A stretch of 64,000 nt of DNA from JBCCQH01 sp039024435 (GTDB taxonomy: Bacteria > Bacteroidota > Bacteroidia > J057 > JADKCL01), in contig JBCCQH010000023.1 in the NCBI GenBank assembly GCA_039024435.1, positions 11,632-75,631 on the forward strand, in the 5' to 3' direction. Positions 34,882 to 43,018 of this stretch are shown piece by piece (within the stretch, counting starts at the first letter, position 1; each line of letters starts with the position of its first letter). Made by a program: the position numbers and the translations under genes. The notes under the pieces were generated by a model. That model had not been told where the DNA came from. It saw only the letters and a list, made by a program, of their open reading frames with translations, and did no database searches.

Positions 34882-36024
34882 CTATTTCGCCATCGGTATT
34901 ACGTAGCGCATGACCACTTCGGTCTCCACCCCGGTAATCATCAGATAGTCCCTGCATTTTGCGGAAAGTCGGACCGCGTAGGGATCCTTACCGGGCAGGC
35001 TGTTGATGACTTCCACCAGGATGCTTTGGCCTTTGGCCGGGTGATCGATGCGCAGGTAAGAACCCGCCGGAACGTACTTGTGAAATGCGTAGAATTTCGT
35101 CTGGTCGGTGTTAAAATCCTCAATGGGGCCGGCTTTCCCGACTTCCTCTACGCGCTGGTATTCTTGCTTGGTGAACTTGTCGGTAAATGCAGTCACCTTA
35201 GCGTTTGGAGCAAGGCGGGTCTTTTCCTTGACCGTCAGCACCTCCAATTCGGGGAATTCATCTTGGGGCGTCTTCTCTTGACCGGCGGTGACTTCTTCGA
35301 TTGCCTGGATGAGGGACGTGCCGCCATTGGCATTCGGCGGCATCTCGGCCCGCACGATCAGTTCCTGGCCTTCCTGGATTTCGTTGCTCCGGAGGTTGTT
35401 GATCTTTTTGATCTCACGGGCATCCATCCCGTAGGTCCGGGCGATGCCATACAGGGTCTCTCCCTGCAGAACCACGTGGCGTCCGGGACGCTGCTTGACG
35501 ATGGGACGGGGCTTTTCTTTTACCACCACGACCTCTTCGCGGGTCGGTTCCACGGGCTCGGTCGCCGGGGCATCGGCGGCGGTCGGCGCAGCAATTTTGA
35601 GCGTCTGACCGGGGGAAAGGGCCGATTCGGAGAGGGCATTCCATTCCTGGATCTGGGCCACGGTCACTTTATATTTTCGGGAAATGCCGTAGAGGGTCTC
35701 ACCGGGCTCCACGGTGTGGGTATTCGCCGGCGCAGTGGCAGGAGCCGTCGATGCGACCTCGGTATTGCCGGTGCCGGGAACCAAAATGACCTGCCCGATG
35801 CTCAAACCAGGATCGCTCATGGCATTCAGGGCCATCAGCTCCTTTACCGAGGTGCGGTATTCTCGAGCCACCTGGCTCAGATTATCACCCTGAGCGATTT
35901 TGTACTTCACGTAGCGCTTGCCATCCAGAATCTTCTTGCCAATGGAATCTCCCGGGACGATCACCGACGCTCGCAATCCAGCAAATAGCGTAGCCGCGAG
36001 CAAACATACCATCAATCTTTTCAT
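34882..36024 (-). CDS. Exported protein with three LysM domains and an RlpA-like tail
   Basis: A 380-residue protein with a Sec leader (KRLMVCLLAATLFAGLRAS). LysM domains at 41-83 (YKIAQGDNLSQVAREY), 103-145 (HTVEPGETLYGISRKY) and 183-224 (HVVLQGETLYGIARTY) should bind peptidoglycan. The C-terminal 110 residues, with KFYAFHKYVPAGSYLRIDHP and VEVINSLPGKD, follow the double-psi barrel pattern of RlpA/septum-type proteins, but the catalytic Asp of RlpA is not clear. An ATG six bases upstream (36030) is an equally possible start. It may act at the cell wall or cell division site. Terminator downstream at 34826-34849. Confidence 0.85.
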   Translation of the reverse strand: MKRLMVCLLAATLFAGLRASVIVPGDSIGKKILDGKRYVKYKIAQGDNLSQVAREYRTSVKELMALNAMSDPGLSIGQVILVPGTGNTEVASTAPATAPANTHTVEPGETLYGISRKYKVTVAQIQEWNALSESALSPGQTLKIAAPTAADAPATEPVEPTREEVVVVKEKPRPIVKQRPGRHVVLQGETLYGIARTYGMDAREIKKINNLRSNEIQEGQELIVRAEMPPNANGGTSLIQAIEEVTAGQEKTPQDEFPELEVLTVKEKTRLAPNAKVTAFTDKFTKQEYQRVEEVGKAGPIEDFNTDQTKFYAFHKYVPAGSYLRIDHPAKGQSILVEVINSLPGKDPYAVRLSAKCRDYLMITGVETEVVMRYVIPMAK

Positions 36025-36115
36025 CACCATAAAAGCGAAATTTACCCGCAAAATATTGCAAATCACCTCGGGCGTGCAATCCCGCTTATCCCCAGAGAGG
36101 GTCCGGGCCTGTACA

Positions 36116-37405
36116 TCAATCGGGACGTTTCGCCGCGGTGAGCGCAGCACCCTCGCTCAGGGACAACCACAGCAAGGTGATGAGGAACATGATGCCTACT
36201 TGTCTTTCTACGGTGGATTCACCGAGCATCGCCAGCGAATAAGTCAACCAAAACGCCCAAAACAGCCAGCCTTTGGGGATGCGCCGCTGTAGTGGGGTCA
36301 TGAACCAAGCGTAGGTAAAGGGCAGCAGTCCCAGCAAACCGAAGCCCGCCATCAGGCGCAAGAACTGATTGTGGGGCAGGACAAAGTTTTCCGGACACAG
36401 CAGCGTTTCGTCGGCTACGTACTGATCGGTCATGTCCGCTTTGATGTCGGCCATGCCCACCCCGATCAGGGGATGGCGCTTGAAGAGATTGACCGCTGTC
36501 TTCCAGCTTTCCAGCCGCGTCCCGATGGACAGGTAGTTGGGATCTTTGCCCCGAAAATAGCGCGAGACGTCCATCCAGGTATTGTCGATCCGGTAGCGGA
36601 AGGATGGGATCGCTTCGTAGCCCACAAAGGGCACCGAAACGAGCACCACAAAGGCAAGTGCGCCCAACAGGTATTTCTTTTGCCGGAGCACGTATACAAA
36701 ACCCAGCAATCCCCCGGTCAGGTAAAGGCCCACCAGACCGGTACGGGTCGTGAGCACGTGCATGGTCACAAATACCACTAGGGTCAGCCCGATGATCACG
36801 CCCCGCTCCCCGCGCCAGCGCAGCGGCGTTTTAAATTGCGCCAACCAGACGCCCGCCAGCACGGAAAAGCCACTCACGATGCTGAAGTAGATGTGATTCA
36901 TCCCCAGCCAGACCTGGACTTCTTTGGACACTTGGATGCGCTGGTTGATCGCTGCCCGATTCAGGAAGTAGTCCACCATCGTTCCGGTGCCCACGAAGGT
37001 CACCGCAAGCAATAGCAAGATCAGCGCGATCCGTACCCGATCCCGGGCGTAGGGGCCCAACACGGCCAGGCTGTACATCCCAAAGAAAAGCGGTGCTTTG
37101 ATCCGCACCTGCTCCAGCCACACGCTGAACTCCGCTTCGCGGGTCCACAACCCGGAAGCGATTTGCACCAAAAAGATCAGCGAAAGAAAGAATGCCGGTT
37201 TGTGCCCCCAAAATCGACGCCATTGTTCCCCTAGCGGCACTGCCACCAATGCCGGCAGAATCAGGGTCACCGTCCCGATACTGAGCAGCGCGGGCGACGT
37301 GACCATTCCCACCATGCAAAGCAAGATTCCCGCGTAGGCCACTTCTCGGGCGTAATGCTCCCGTGCCGTCACGGACCGCATCTCTCCCTCCCATGTCATG
37401 CTCAT
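36116..37405 (-). CDS. O-antigen ligase-family membrane protein
   Basis: A 429-residue protein with about ten to twelve hydrophobic segments and a large loop between GYEAIPSFRYRI and RHPLIGVGMADIK that carries the family's conserved arginine and histidine-type residues. HNQFLRLMAGFGLLGLLPF matches the conserved H-N-x-x-L motif of the Wzy/WaaL/O-antigen ligase family. Members ligate or polymerise surface polysaccharide at the periplasmic face of the inner membrane. The precise product is unknown. An in-frame GTG sits nine bases upstream, but I use the ATG at 37405. Confidence 0.87.
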   Translation of the reverse strand: MSMTWEGEMRSVTAREHYAREVAYAGILLCMVGMVTSPALLSIGTVTLILPALVAVPLGEQWRRFWGHKPAFFLSLIFLVQIASGLWTREAEFSVWLEQVRIKAPLFFGMYSLAVLGPYARDRVRIALILLLLAVTFVGTGTMVDYFLNRAAINQRIQVSKEVQVWLGMNHIYFSIVSGFSVLAGVWLAQFKTPLRWRGERGVIIGLTLVVFVTMHVLTTRTGLVGLYLTGGLLGFVYVLRQKKYLLGALAFVVLVSVPFVGYEAIPSFRYRIDNTWMDVSRYFRGKDPNYLSIGTRLESWKTAVNLFKRHPLIGVGMADIKADMTDQYVADETLLCPENFVLPHNQFLRLMAGFGLLGLLPFTYAWFMTPLQRRIPKGWLFWAFWLTYSLAMLGESTVERQVGIMFLITLLWLSLSEGAALTAAKRPD

Positions 37406-37501
37406 TCGATTCACGGCTCAAAAAAACGAAAAGATTTCTGATGATATGCAACGCACCATGAAATACAAAGGAGAAAAATCGGAAATCGATCAATTGGAAA
37501 T

Positions 37502-38020
37502 TTACCTCGAATCATTTCTCGGCGCGGGGCGAGAGGAACCGACTTTGAGTTCGCCTTCGGGGGTGATGTAGAAACCCGAATCGTCCTGGGCAGCTTCCGG
37601 GTCGTAGCGTACCCCGCCCATCAAATGGAGATTGACCGAGCGAGAAAGGCGAAAATTGATTGGGTAGAGCAACAGCGTAAGGCCGATGCAGATGGCAATC
37701 AGAGCCGCATCCGGGACGCCGGGAAACAGCGCAAAAGAAGAAAAGGCCAAAATGCAGATCACCACCACAAAATTGATGTATCCGATGTAACCGGCCAGCA
37801 TGTAAAACCCGGGCTCAATCTTAAAGTCTTGCCCGCAATGCGGGCATTCGTCGTGCATCTTGCCCATGCCTTTGAGGTGGTAAGGACGGTAGGGAAACAT
37901 ATTGCCGGTGCGGCAGCGCGGGCATTTGCAGAAGCCCAAAGCGGCAAATCGGCTCAGTTTTACGCTTGGCTTTTCGGCGGAAGGCAAAGACTCAGAAGAT
38001 TCAGGTGGCAATTTCATCAT
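37502..38020 (-). CDS. DUF983-family membrane protein
   Basis: A 172-residue protein with CPRCRTGNMF and CPHCGQDF, a zinc-ribbon-like pair of CxxC knuckles, followed by two hydrophobic segments (NFVVVICILAFSSFAL and AALIAICIGLTLLLYP). This is the layout of DUF983, a family that often sits next to cytochrome oxidase genes; a role in oxidase assembly is guessed from context. Here it ends the respiratory operon, and its start overlaps the previous gene by 20 bases. Confidence 0.88.
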   Translation of the reverse strand: MMKLPPESSESLPSAEKPSVKLSRFAALGFCKCPRCRTGNMFPYRPYHLKGMGKMHDECPHCGQDFKIEPGFYMLAGYIGYINFVVVICILAFSSFALFPGVPDAALIAICIGLTLLLYPINFRLSRSVNLHLMGGVRYDPEAAQDDSGFYITPEGELKVGSSRPAPRNDSR

Positions 38021-38351
38021 TTCCCGGCTTGACCGTTCCCAGAACGGAATCAATGGTTGTCATTTGCGACTGCGCTTCTTCGCGCTTGCGCCGCTTGTAA
38101 CCACGGTACCAGAGTATCCCCACGCCCATGATCACCAGATAGGGCAAGGCAAATAGGTACAAAATGCCGGTATTCAACATCGAAGCGAGCCAACTGTCTT
38201 TGGCTCCGTAATCGGTTCCCGATTCAACGGCCGCTTTGCACATGGGGCATTGGGCTTCAACCGATTCAAATCCAAAGAGTATCACCACGAGCAGCAGCAA
38301 CAGCGCCGCGCCGACCATCTTGTGTTTTCCGAGTGCAAACCAGTTTTTCAT
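38001..38351 (-). CDS. Small membrane protein of the oxidase cluster
   Basis: A 116-residue protein with two hydrophobic segments, the first a likely signal anchor (AALLLLLVVILFGF) and the second TGILYLFALPYLVIMGVGIL. Between them is QCPMCKAAVESG, a CxxC pair facing the periplasm. I know no named function. Similar small genes lie next to SCO and DUF983 genes in Bacteroidota oxidase clusters, so a role in copper handling or assembly is possible. Confidence 0.78.
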   Translation of the reverse strand: MKNWFALGKHKMVGAALLLLLVVILFGFESVEAQCPMCKAAVESGTDYGAKDSWLASMLNTGILYLFALPYLVIMGVGILWYRGYKRRKREEAQSQMTTIDSVLGTVKPGNDEIAT

Positions 38352-38450
38352 AATTCGCCTTGCTTTACCCTTTTATAACGCATCGCTGGCCGGAACGTTT
38401 GCCCGGAACCCGGGAAAATGACCATTGTGTCGCTTGACGAAAGCGCCGAC

Positions 38451-39113
38451 TCAGCGGCGCGATTGCTCGAACTCGCGCTGCAACAAGCGGATGTGCGATA
38501 TTGCCGAATCCACCTCCTTGGGCTCCAAAACATTGTAGTAGGCCCCGCGGAAAAGACCGTAATGGTCCACCAGGCGCAGGGTATAATCGGCTTTCAGGGT
38601 CGCGCCACTGTCGGGCAAAGCGTCCCCGTAATCGAGTTCCAGGTGAGCAAATTCGGCAACCGAATCGGGCGTACCCTGCGCAAAGTGCCACTTGCCGTCG
38701 ATGGCCTCATAGTGCCGGGCTACCGCCTTCAGGTCGACCGCGGTATCTCCGGGCGCATTGAGCAACACCGAAAGGAAGCGCACATCGGAACTGCTCGTGT
38801 AATACTCTTGGATGTCCCGGACGCTCTGCAACAGCGTCGCGCATTCGTCCTGACAATCCGCCTTGAAGACATTTGCCACCCAGATGTGGTCGGCAAAAGA
38901 ATCCTGGGTGATGGTCGCGCCCGTGTGGCTCTGCAACGCAAATTTGCCCACGGCTTTATAGACCGAATCCGGGCCACCGCCCGGATCCGCTATCTTTTGG
39001 CTGATTGTCCGCAAAGGCTTGACGACGTGGGTTCCTGTCCGTAAGACGAGGTAGATGACCAGTGGCAAGCCCAGGATGATGAACAGCGTGATGAATGGTC
39101 CTATCTTTCGCAT
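38451..39113 (-). CDS. SCO1/SenC-like protein
   Basis: A 220-residue protein with an N-terminal membrane anchor and a thioredoxin fold (FALQSHTGATITQDSF, IWVANVF). The copper-site cysteines are C87 and C91 in CQDEC. SCO proteins carry copper to the CuA centre of oxidase subunit II. The distal histidine that completes the canonical site, a few residues before LVD, is not visible here: the stretch reads LKADYTLRLVDHYG. So copper binding may differ, or the function may be redox rather than copper transfer. The start lies five bases after the subunit IV stop. Confidence 0.85.
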   Translation of the reverse strand: MRKIGPFITLFIILGLPLVIYLVLRTGTHVVKPLRTISQKIADPGGGPDSVYKAVGKFALQSHTGATITQDSFADHIWVANVFKADCQDECATLLQSVRDIQEYYTSSSDVRFLSVLLNAPGDTAVDLKAVARHYEAIDGKWHFAQGTPDSVAEFAHLELDYGDALPDSGATLKADYTLRLVDHYGLFRGAYYNVLEPKEVDSAISHIRLLQREFEQSRR

Positions 39114-39117
39114 TGGC

Positions 39118-39501
39118 TCAGTACCCGAACCAGCCGCCTTGGTAGAATCCGCCTTCAATCAGCAAGGCCAATATGAACCAGATTACAAAGAGCAGCGGAA
39201 TCATGATCGTAAAGATTAAGCTCTTGACCTCATCCTTGAGGTGCATAAAAACGGCTACGATATAGGCGGCCTTCACGACGGTCATCAGAATAAAGGTCAC
39301 GTTGCGGAAAAGTCCTCGACCAACCACGAAGGCAATTACGAATTCCAGGGCGGTAATCGCGAAGAGAATCCAGAATACCCGCCAGATGTTTTTGCGGACG
39401 TGGGCCCCGTGGGCTTCGTCGTGATGGGTGTGGATATCAGGATGCGTGTAGGCGCTCTGATCGTTATCGAATTCGCCGGGGGTATGTTGTGCGTTTGCCA
39501 T
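39118..39501 (-). CDS. Cytochrome c oxidase subunit IV-like protein
   Basis: A 127-residue protein with a His-rich head (HPDIHTHHDEAHGAHV) and three membrane segments (WRVFWILFAITALEFVIAF, VTFILMTVVKAAYIVAVFM, IFTIMIPLLFVIWFILALL). The middle segment, with KAAYIVAVFMHLKDE, matches the prokaryotic subunit IV signature. It stabilises the oxidase. It lies 12 bases after the second subunit III gene. Confidence 0.92.
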   Translation of the reverse strand: MANAQHTPGEFDNDQSAYTHPDIHTHHDEAHGAHVRKNIWRVFWILFAITALEFVIAFVVGRGLFRNVTFILMTVVKAAYIVAVFMHLKDEVKSLIFTIMIPLLFVIWFILALLIEGGFYQGGWFGY

Positions 39502-39513
39502 TGCGGTGAATCG

Positions 39514-40410
39514 TTAGATGAGGTAAAAGAAGGTAAAAACGAAGACCCAAACCAGATCGACAAAGTGCCAATAGAGACCGACTTTTTCTACCATCTCATA
39601 GTGGCCACGCTTTTCCATGACTCCATTGCAGACCTGCTTGTAGATGATGTAATTCAACAGCACCCCCGAAGCCACGTGCGTTCCGTGGAAGCCGGTGATG
39701 AAGAAGAACAGATTGGCAAAGGAGGGATTTTGCGCGTATTGATTGAGCTTGAGGCCGGCACCCGAGATGGCCGCCTCCGAAGCCGCTCCGACGTCCAGCG
39801 CCCCGGTCGCAGTCAGCATTTCGGGGGGCACGAGTTCCTGCAATTGGGCGGATGTAGCGGTGAGCAGGTTTAGCCCTTGGTTGGCGCCGTTCATCACGAC
39901 CACCCCGCCGTCTTGTACGCCCTCCGCCATCGCGGTAGCAACCGTACCATCTAGCAAGTGGATCGATCCGTGAAACAATTCCCCGTGGGTACCAATGATA
40001 AAATGATACCATTCGTACGCCTGGCAAGCCAGGAAGGCAAAGCCCCCGACCAGGGTCCACGCCATGTATTTCTCCACATTTTTGCGGTCCATCCGGTGAC
40101 CGGCCTCCACCGCAAGTACCATCGTTACCGAGGAAGCGATCAAGATGAAGGTCATCAGACCCACAAACGCCAGGGGAGCGTCGATGTGGAACCACTCGTA
40201 AAGCCCCGGAAAGTGGGTGTACACCGTTTCCGGATCTGCCCAGGGCACCGGACTCGAAAACCGGATCACCCCGTAGACCAGCAACAGAGTAGAGAAAGAA
40301 AAGGCATCGGAGAGCAGGAAAAACCACATCATCAGCTTGCCATAGCTCGCCTTGAAGGGCTTTCTACCGCCGACCCATGTGGAATCAATTGCTGTTCTAA
40401 CTTCGGACAT
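39514..40410 (-). CDS. coxC: Heme-copper oxidase subunit III, second copy
   Basis: A 298-residue subunit III with membrane segments typical of the family and the motifs FFFITGFHGTHVASGVLL and VGLYWHFVDLVWVFVF, the conserved late-helix residues. Compared with the copy at 40443 it carries an extra segment of about 75 residues (NQGLNLLTATSAQLQELV and following) between helices 3 and 4. Two subunit III genes in one oxidase operon are common in Bacteroidota, and the two proteins may occupy one subunit position as halves or form separate subunits. Confidence 0.93.
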   Translation of the reverse strand: MSEVRTAIDSTWVGGRKPFKASYGKLMMWFFLLSDAFSFSTLLLVYGVIRFSSPVPWADPETVYTHFPGLYEWFHIDAPLAFVGLMTFILIASSVTMVLAVEAGHRMDRKNVEKYMAWTLVGGFAFLACQAYEWYHFIIGTHGELFHGSIHLLDGTVATAMAEGVQDGGVVVMNGANQGLNLLTATSAQLQELVPPEMLTATGALDVGAASEAAISGAGLKLNQYAQNPSFANLFFFITGFHGTHVASGVLLNYIIYKQVCNGVMEKRGHYEMVEKVGLYWHFVDLVWVFVFTFFYLI

Positions 40411-40442
40411 TGTCGTGCGTTACTAAAGTTTTTTCCAAATAA

Positions 40443-41075
40443 TTATACCATAGGTTGTCCTTGGTTCATGAGTAAAAATATAAACAAATACAACCAAAGT
40501 AAACCTAGAAAGTGCCAGAAGGTCACTGCATTTTCGAAGGCCATGAGACTGATCGTCCCGCCTTTCTGGAATGACAGCTTTCCCCGTTGCAGCACCAATT
40601 TTACGAATACGTAACCGATGAAGGCCAATCCCGCCACGATGTGCAGCCCGTGGACGAACGTCAGCAGGTACATGTAATTGCCGGAGTTGCTTCCGCCTTT
40701 TCCCCATACCACTCCTTCTTCATCGAGCATTTGCCAGGCGATCACCTGCCCGACCAAAAAAATCAGGCCCAGGACCGACGCCATCGTCAATCCGATGCGG
40801 GCCCGGCGCAGGTCGCCCTTCTGGGCTCCCCACAAACCAATCTGAATCATGGCACTGCTCACGACCAGAATGGCGGTATTCAGCCAGAGGACATTGGGCA
40901 ATTCAAAGAAATGCCACATGTCCTTTTCCATTTCAATTCCTTTTGAGACGATGAAAGCACTCGTGAGTCCCCCAAAAAACAGGATGATGCTCACGATAAA
41001 CAACCACAGCGTGAATTTCGCCGGGTGGATTACGTATCTTCTTTCATTCGGCTCGGCTGCCATTTCACTGTTCAT
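40443..41075 (-). CDS. coxC: Heme-copper oxidase subunit III, first copy
   Basis: A 210-residue subunit III with five hydrophobic segments and the motifs LLTFVHGLHIVAGLAFI and NAVTFWHFLGLLWLYLF. It starts three bases before the end of ctaB and precedes the longer copy by 32 bases. The short form lacks the first helices of the seven-helix subunit, as in many bacterial oxidases. Confidence 0.93.
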   Translation of the reverse strand: MNSEMAAEPNERRYVIHPAKFTLWLFIVSIILFFGGLTSAFIVSKGIEMEKDMWHFFELPNVLWLNTAILVVSSAMIQIGLWGAQKGDLRRARIGLTMASVLGLIFLVGQVIAWQMLDEEGVVWGKGGSNSGNYMYLLTFVHGLHIVAGLAFIGYVFVKLVLQRGKLSFQKGGTISLMAFENAVTFWHFLGLLWLYLFIFLLMNQGQPMV

Positions 41076-41078
41076 ACA

Positions 41079-41987
41079 CTAGAACTTATCGATCAACATG
41101 GTAATTTGTACCACGGGCAGATAAATGAACGATCCAAACATGAGGCGGGAAGCCGCCTTTTTGTCCAGATTGCGGAGCAACATCCAGGCGGCTCCGGTAA
41201 ATGCGAGTCCCGAGAGGATCGTCACAATCAGACTCACCCCACCGACCATACCCGCCTGAAACGGCAGATAAGATACGGGGACCAACAGAAAAGTATAAAT
41301 GAGCACCGTGGAAGCGGTATGGGGCGTACGCCCACCCGCACCCGGTAGCATTTTGAATCCAGCTTTGGTATAGTCGTCATCCAATATCCAGGCAATGGCC
41401 CAAAAATGGGGAAACTGCCAGAAAAACAGGATCAGGAAGAGCACCCAGCCCCCCCAATCCAGGGATCCGGTCGCTGCCGCCCAACCAATCAGCGGAGGCA
41501 TCGCACCGGGAAAGGCTCCCACCAGAACAGCCAGTGAAGACACCCGCTTGAGCGGGGTGTACACAAAGGCGTACAGCAGCAAGGCGATGATCCCCAATAG
41601 CGCCGGGATGATGCCCGAAAAGCACGCACCCAAGATCGCTACCCCGGCTGCGGCCATAATCAGGGCAAAAACCACCGCTTCCGTCGGGCTGATCGCCCCA
41701 ATTACCATGGGACGTTTTTGCGTCCGGGACATTTGGGCATCGTATTCCGCCTCAATGACTTGGTTCAGGGCATTCGAAGCGCCGGTCACCAGAAAGCCCC
41801 CCAAAGCGAGCAAAACCACCGTGACGGGGTCAAATCCGGTGATGTTGGGCGCCATAAAGTAGCCAAACACCGCCGAAAACACCACCAGACTGGACAGGCG
41901 GAATTTCATGAGTTGTACATAGGCGCGCACCCGCGTGAGGAGCTGCTCCCGTACCAACAGCGTATATGTCGTTCTATTGCTTTGCAT
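41079..41987 (-). CDS. ctaB: Protoheme IX farnesyltransferase
   Basis: A 302-residue UbiA-family membrane enzyme that adds a farnesyl group to heme B, the first step to heme A. The signature NALNQVIEAEYDAQMSRTQKRP, with the Asp/Glu residues that hold the magnesium-diphosphate, is at about 90-111, and the second loop is WILDDDYTKAGFKMLP. Nine hydrophobic helices are evident. Its start overlaps ctaA by 14 bases. Note: the first motif is given here in parts as NALNQVIEAE and YDAQMSRTQKRP. Confidence 0.96.
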   Translation of the reverse strand: MQSNRTTYTLLVREQLLTRVRAYVQLMKFRLSSLVVFSAVFGYFMAPNITGFDPVTVVLLALGGFLVTGASNALNQVIEAEYDAQMSRTQKRPMVIGAISPTEAVVFALIMAAAGVAILGACFSGIIPALLGIIALLLYAFVYTPLKRVSSLAVLVGAFPGAMPPLIGWAAATGSLDWGGWVLFLILFFWQFPHFWAIAWILDDDYTKAGFKMLPGAGGRTPHTASTVLIYTFLLVPVSYLPFQAGMVGGVSLIVTILSGLAFTGAAWMLLRNLDKKAASRLMFGSFIYLPVVQITMLIDKF

Positions 41988-43008
41988 TGGCCAATTGTCG
42001 ATTGGCGTGGTATTCTAGTTTCATTTGTTTGTGTCCGAACCGTTCGATTCCGAGCACGTTCACCACCAGAGCGTATTCTGCGGCAAACATCACCGCGGCC
42101 AGCAGCAGGTGGATCGGTTGAGCAACTGCCGGCAAGGCAAAGCTCCCGAGAAACATTCCCATCAGAACTTCCAGTCCCAGGGTTGCCAGCAGCACGTAGG
42201 CAAAAAAGCGCATTCGTGGATTGCCGGCGGGGTCTCGAATCAGTTTCCGGGTCCAGTAGACGATCAAGCCGGCCACCACGATCCAGAGGGATCGGTGAAT
42301 CGAGTAGTATCCTCCGAGTTGGTCGACCCAGGTTTCCCGACCGGTATCGTTCATGGCGACGGCGACGGCATCTACCGCCTCTCGCACTTGGGTCCCGATC
42401 AAAATTTGAATCAGGGTCAGCGACAGCATCGCCACGCTCAACCAGGCAAAACCACTGCTGACATTGTAGGACCGAGCCGGACCACCTTTGCGGTGCATCT
42501 CCGCGAAGTAAACTGCAGTGATCAGAACCGCGAGAATGATCATCGCTACCAGCATGTGAATGGTCACCATGCCCCCTTCGAGATTCTTATCGACGACCAG
42601 TTTGCCCAGCCAGCCTTGGAATCCGGTCAAGATGACCGCCCCAAAACTCAGAATCGGAATGCGCCGATCTTTCCGGAAGAAGCCGATGGAGAGGACGGCT
42701 GTGATCAGGACAAACAGTCCGATCAACGCCCCGATCAAACGGTTGATGTATTCGGTCCAGGTCTGAAAGACATTGAATGTCTTTGTCTGGTAATCCGGGT
42801 GTTGCTCAAAGAACTGTGCCGGGATGTCCGCCACGTCGGTTGGGGGTACCAACACACCAAAGCATTTGGGCCAGTCAGGGCAACCCATTCCGGAGCCGGT
42901 GCTTCGGACGATTCCTCCTACGAGGATCAGAAACAAAACAGCACCTACCGAAACCCTGCCAATTCGTCTGTACCACTTTTCGATAGGTGCTGTTTTTATT
43001 TTATTCAT
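41974..43008 (-). CDS. ctaA: Heme A synthase
   Basis: A 344-residue COX15/CtaA-family protein with eight hydrophobic segments that oxidises heme O to heme A. GCPDWPKCFG holds the cysteine pair in the first loop (GxxCPxWPxC pattern). Heme-ligand histidines appear in MVTIHMLVAM, YYSIHRSLWI and QPIHLLLAAV. The usual fourth site, E-Y-x-H-R, reads EYINR here, so Asn stands where His is found in the canonical enzyme; I recall this form in other Bacteroidota. The gene overlaps ctaB and follows coxA by ten bases. Confidence 0.95.
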   Translation of the reverse strand: MNKIKTAPIEKWYRRIGRVSVGAVLFLILVGGIVRSTGSGMGCPDWPKCFGVLVPPTDVADIPAQFFEQHPDYQTKTFNVFQTWTEYINRLIGALIGLFVLITAVLSIGFFRKDRRIPILSFGAVILTGFQGWLGKLVVDKNLEGGMVTIHMLVAMIILAVLITAVYFAEMHRKGGPARSYNVSSGFAWLSVAMLSLTLIQILIGTQVREAVDAVAVAMNDTGRETWVDQLGGYYSIHRSLWIVVAGLIVYWTRKLIRDPAGNPRMRFFAYVLLATLGLEVLMGMFLGSFALPAVAQPIHLLLAAVMFAAEYALVVNVLGIERFGHKQMKLEYHANRQLANAKQ

Positions 43009-43018
43009 TCAAGTCAGG

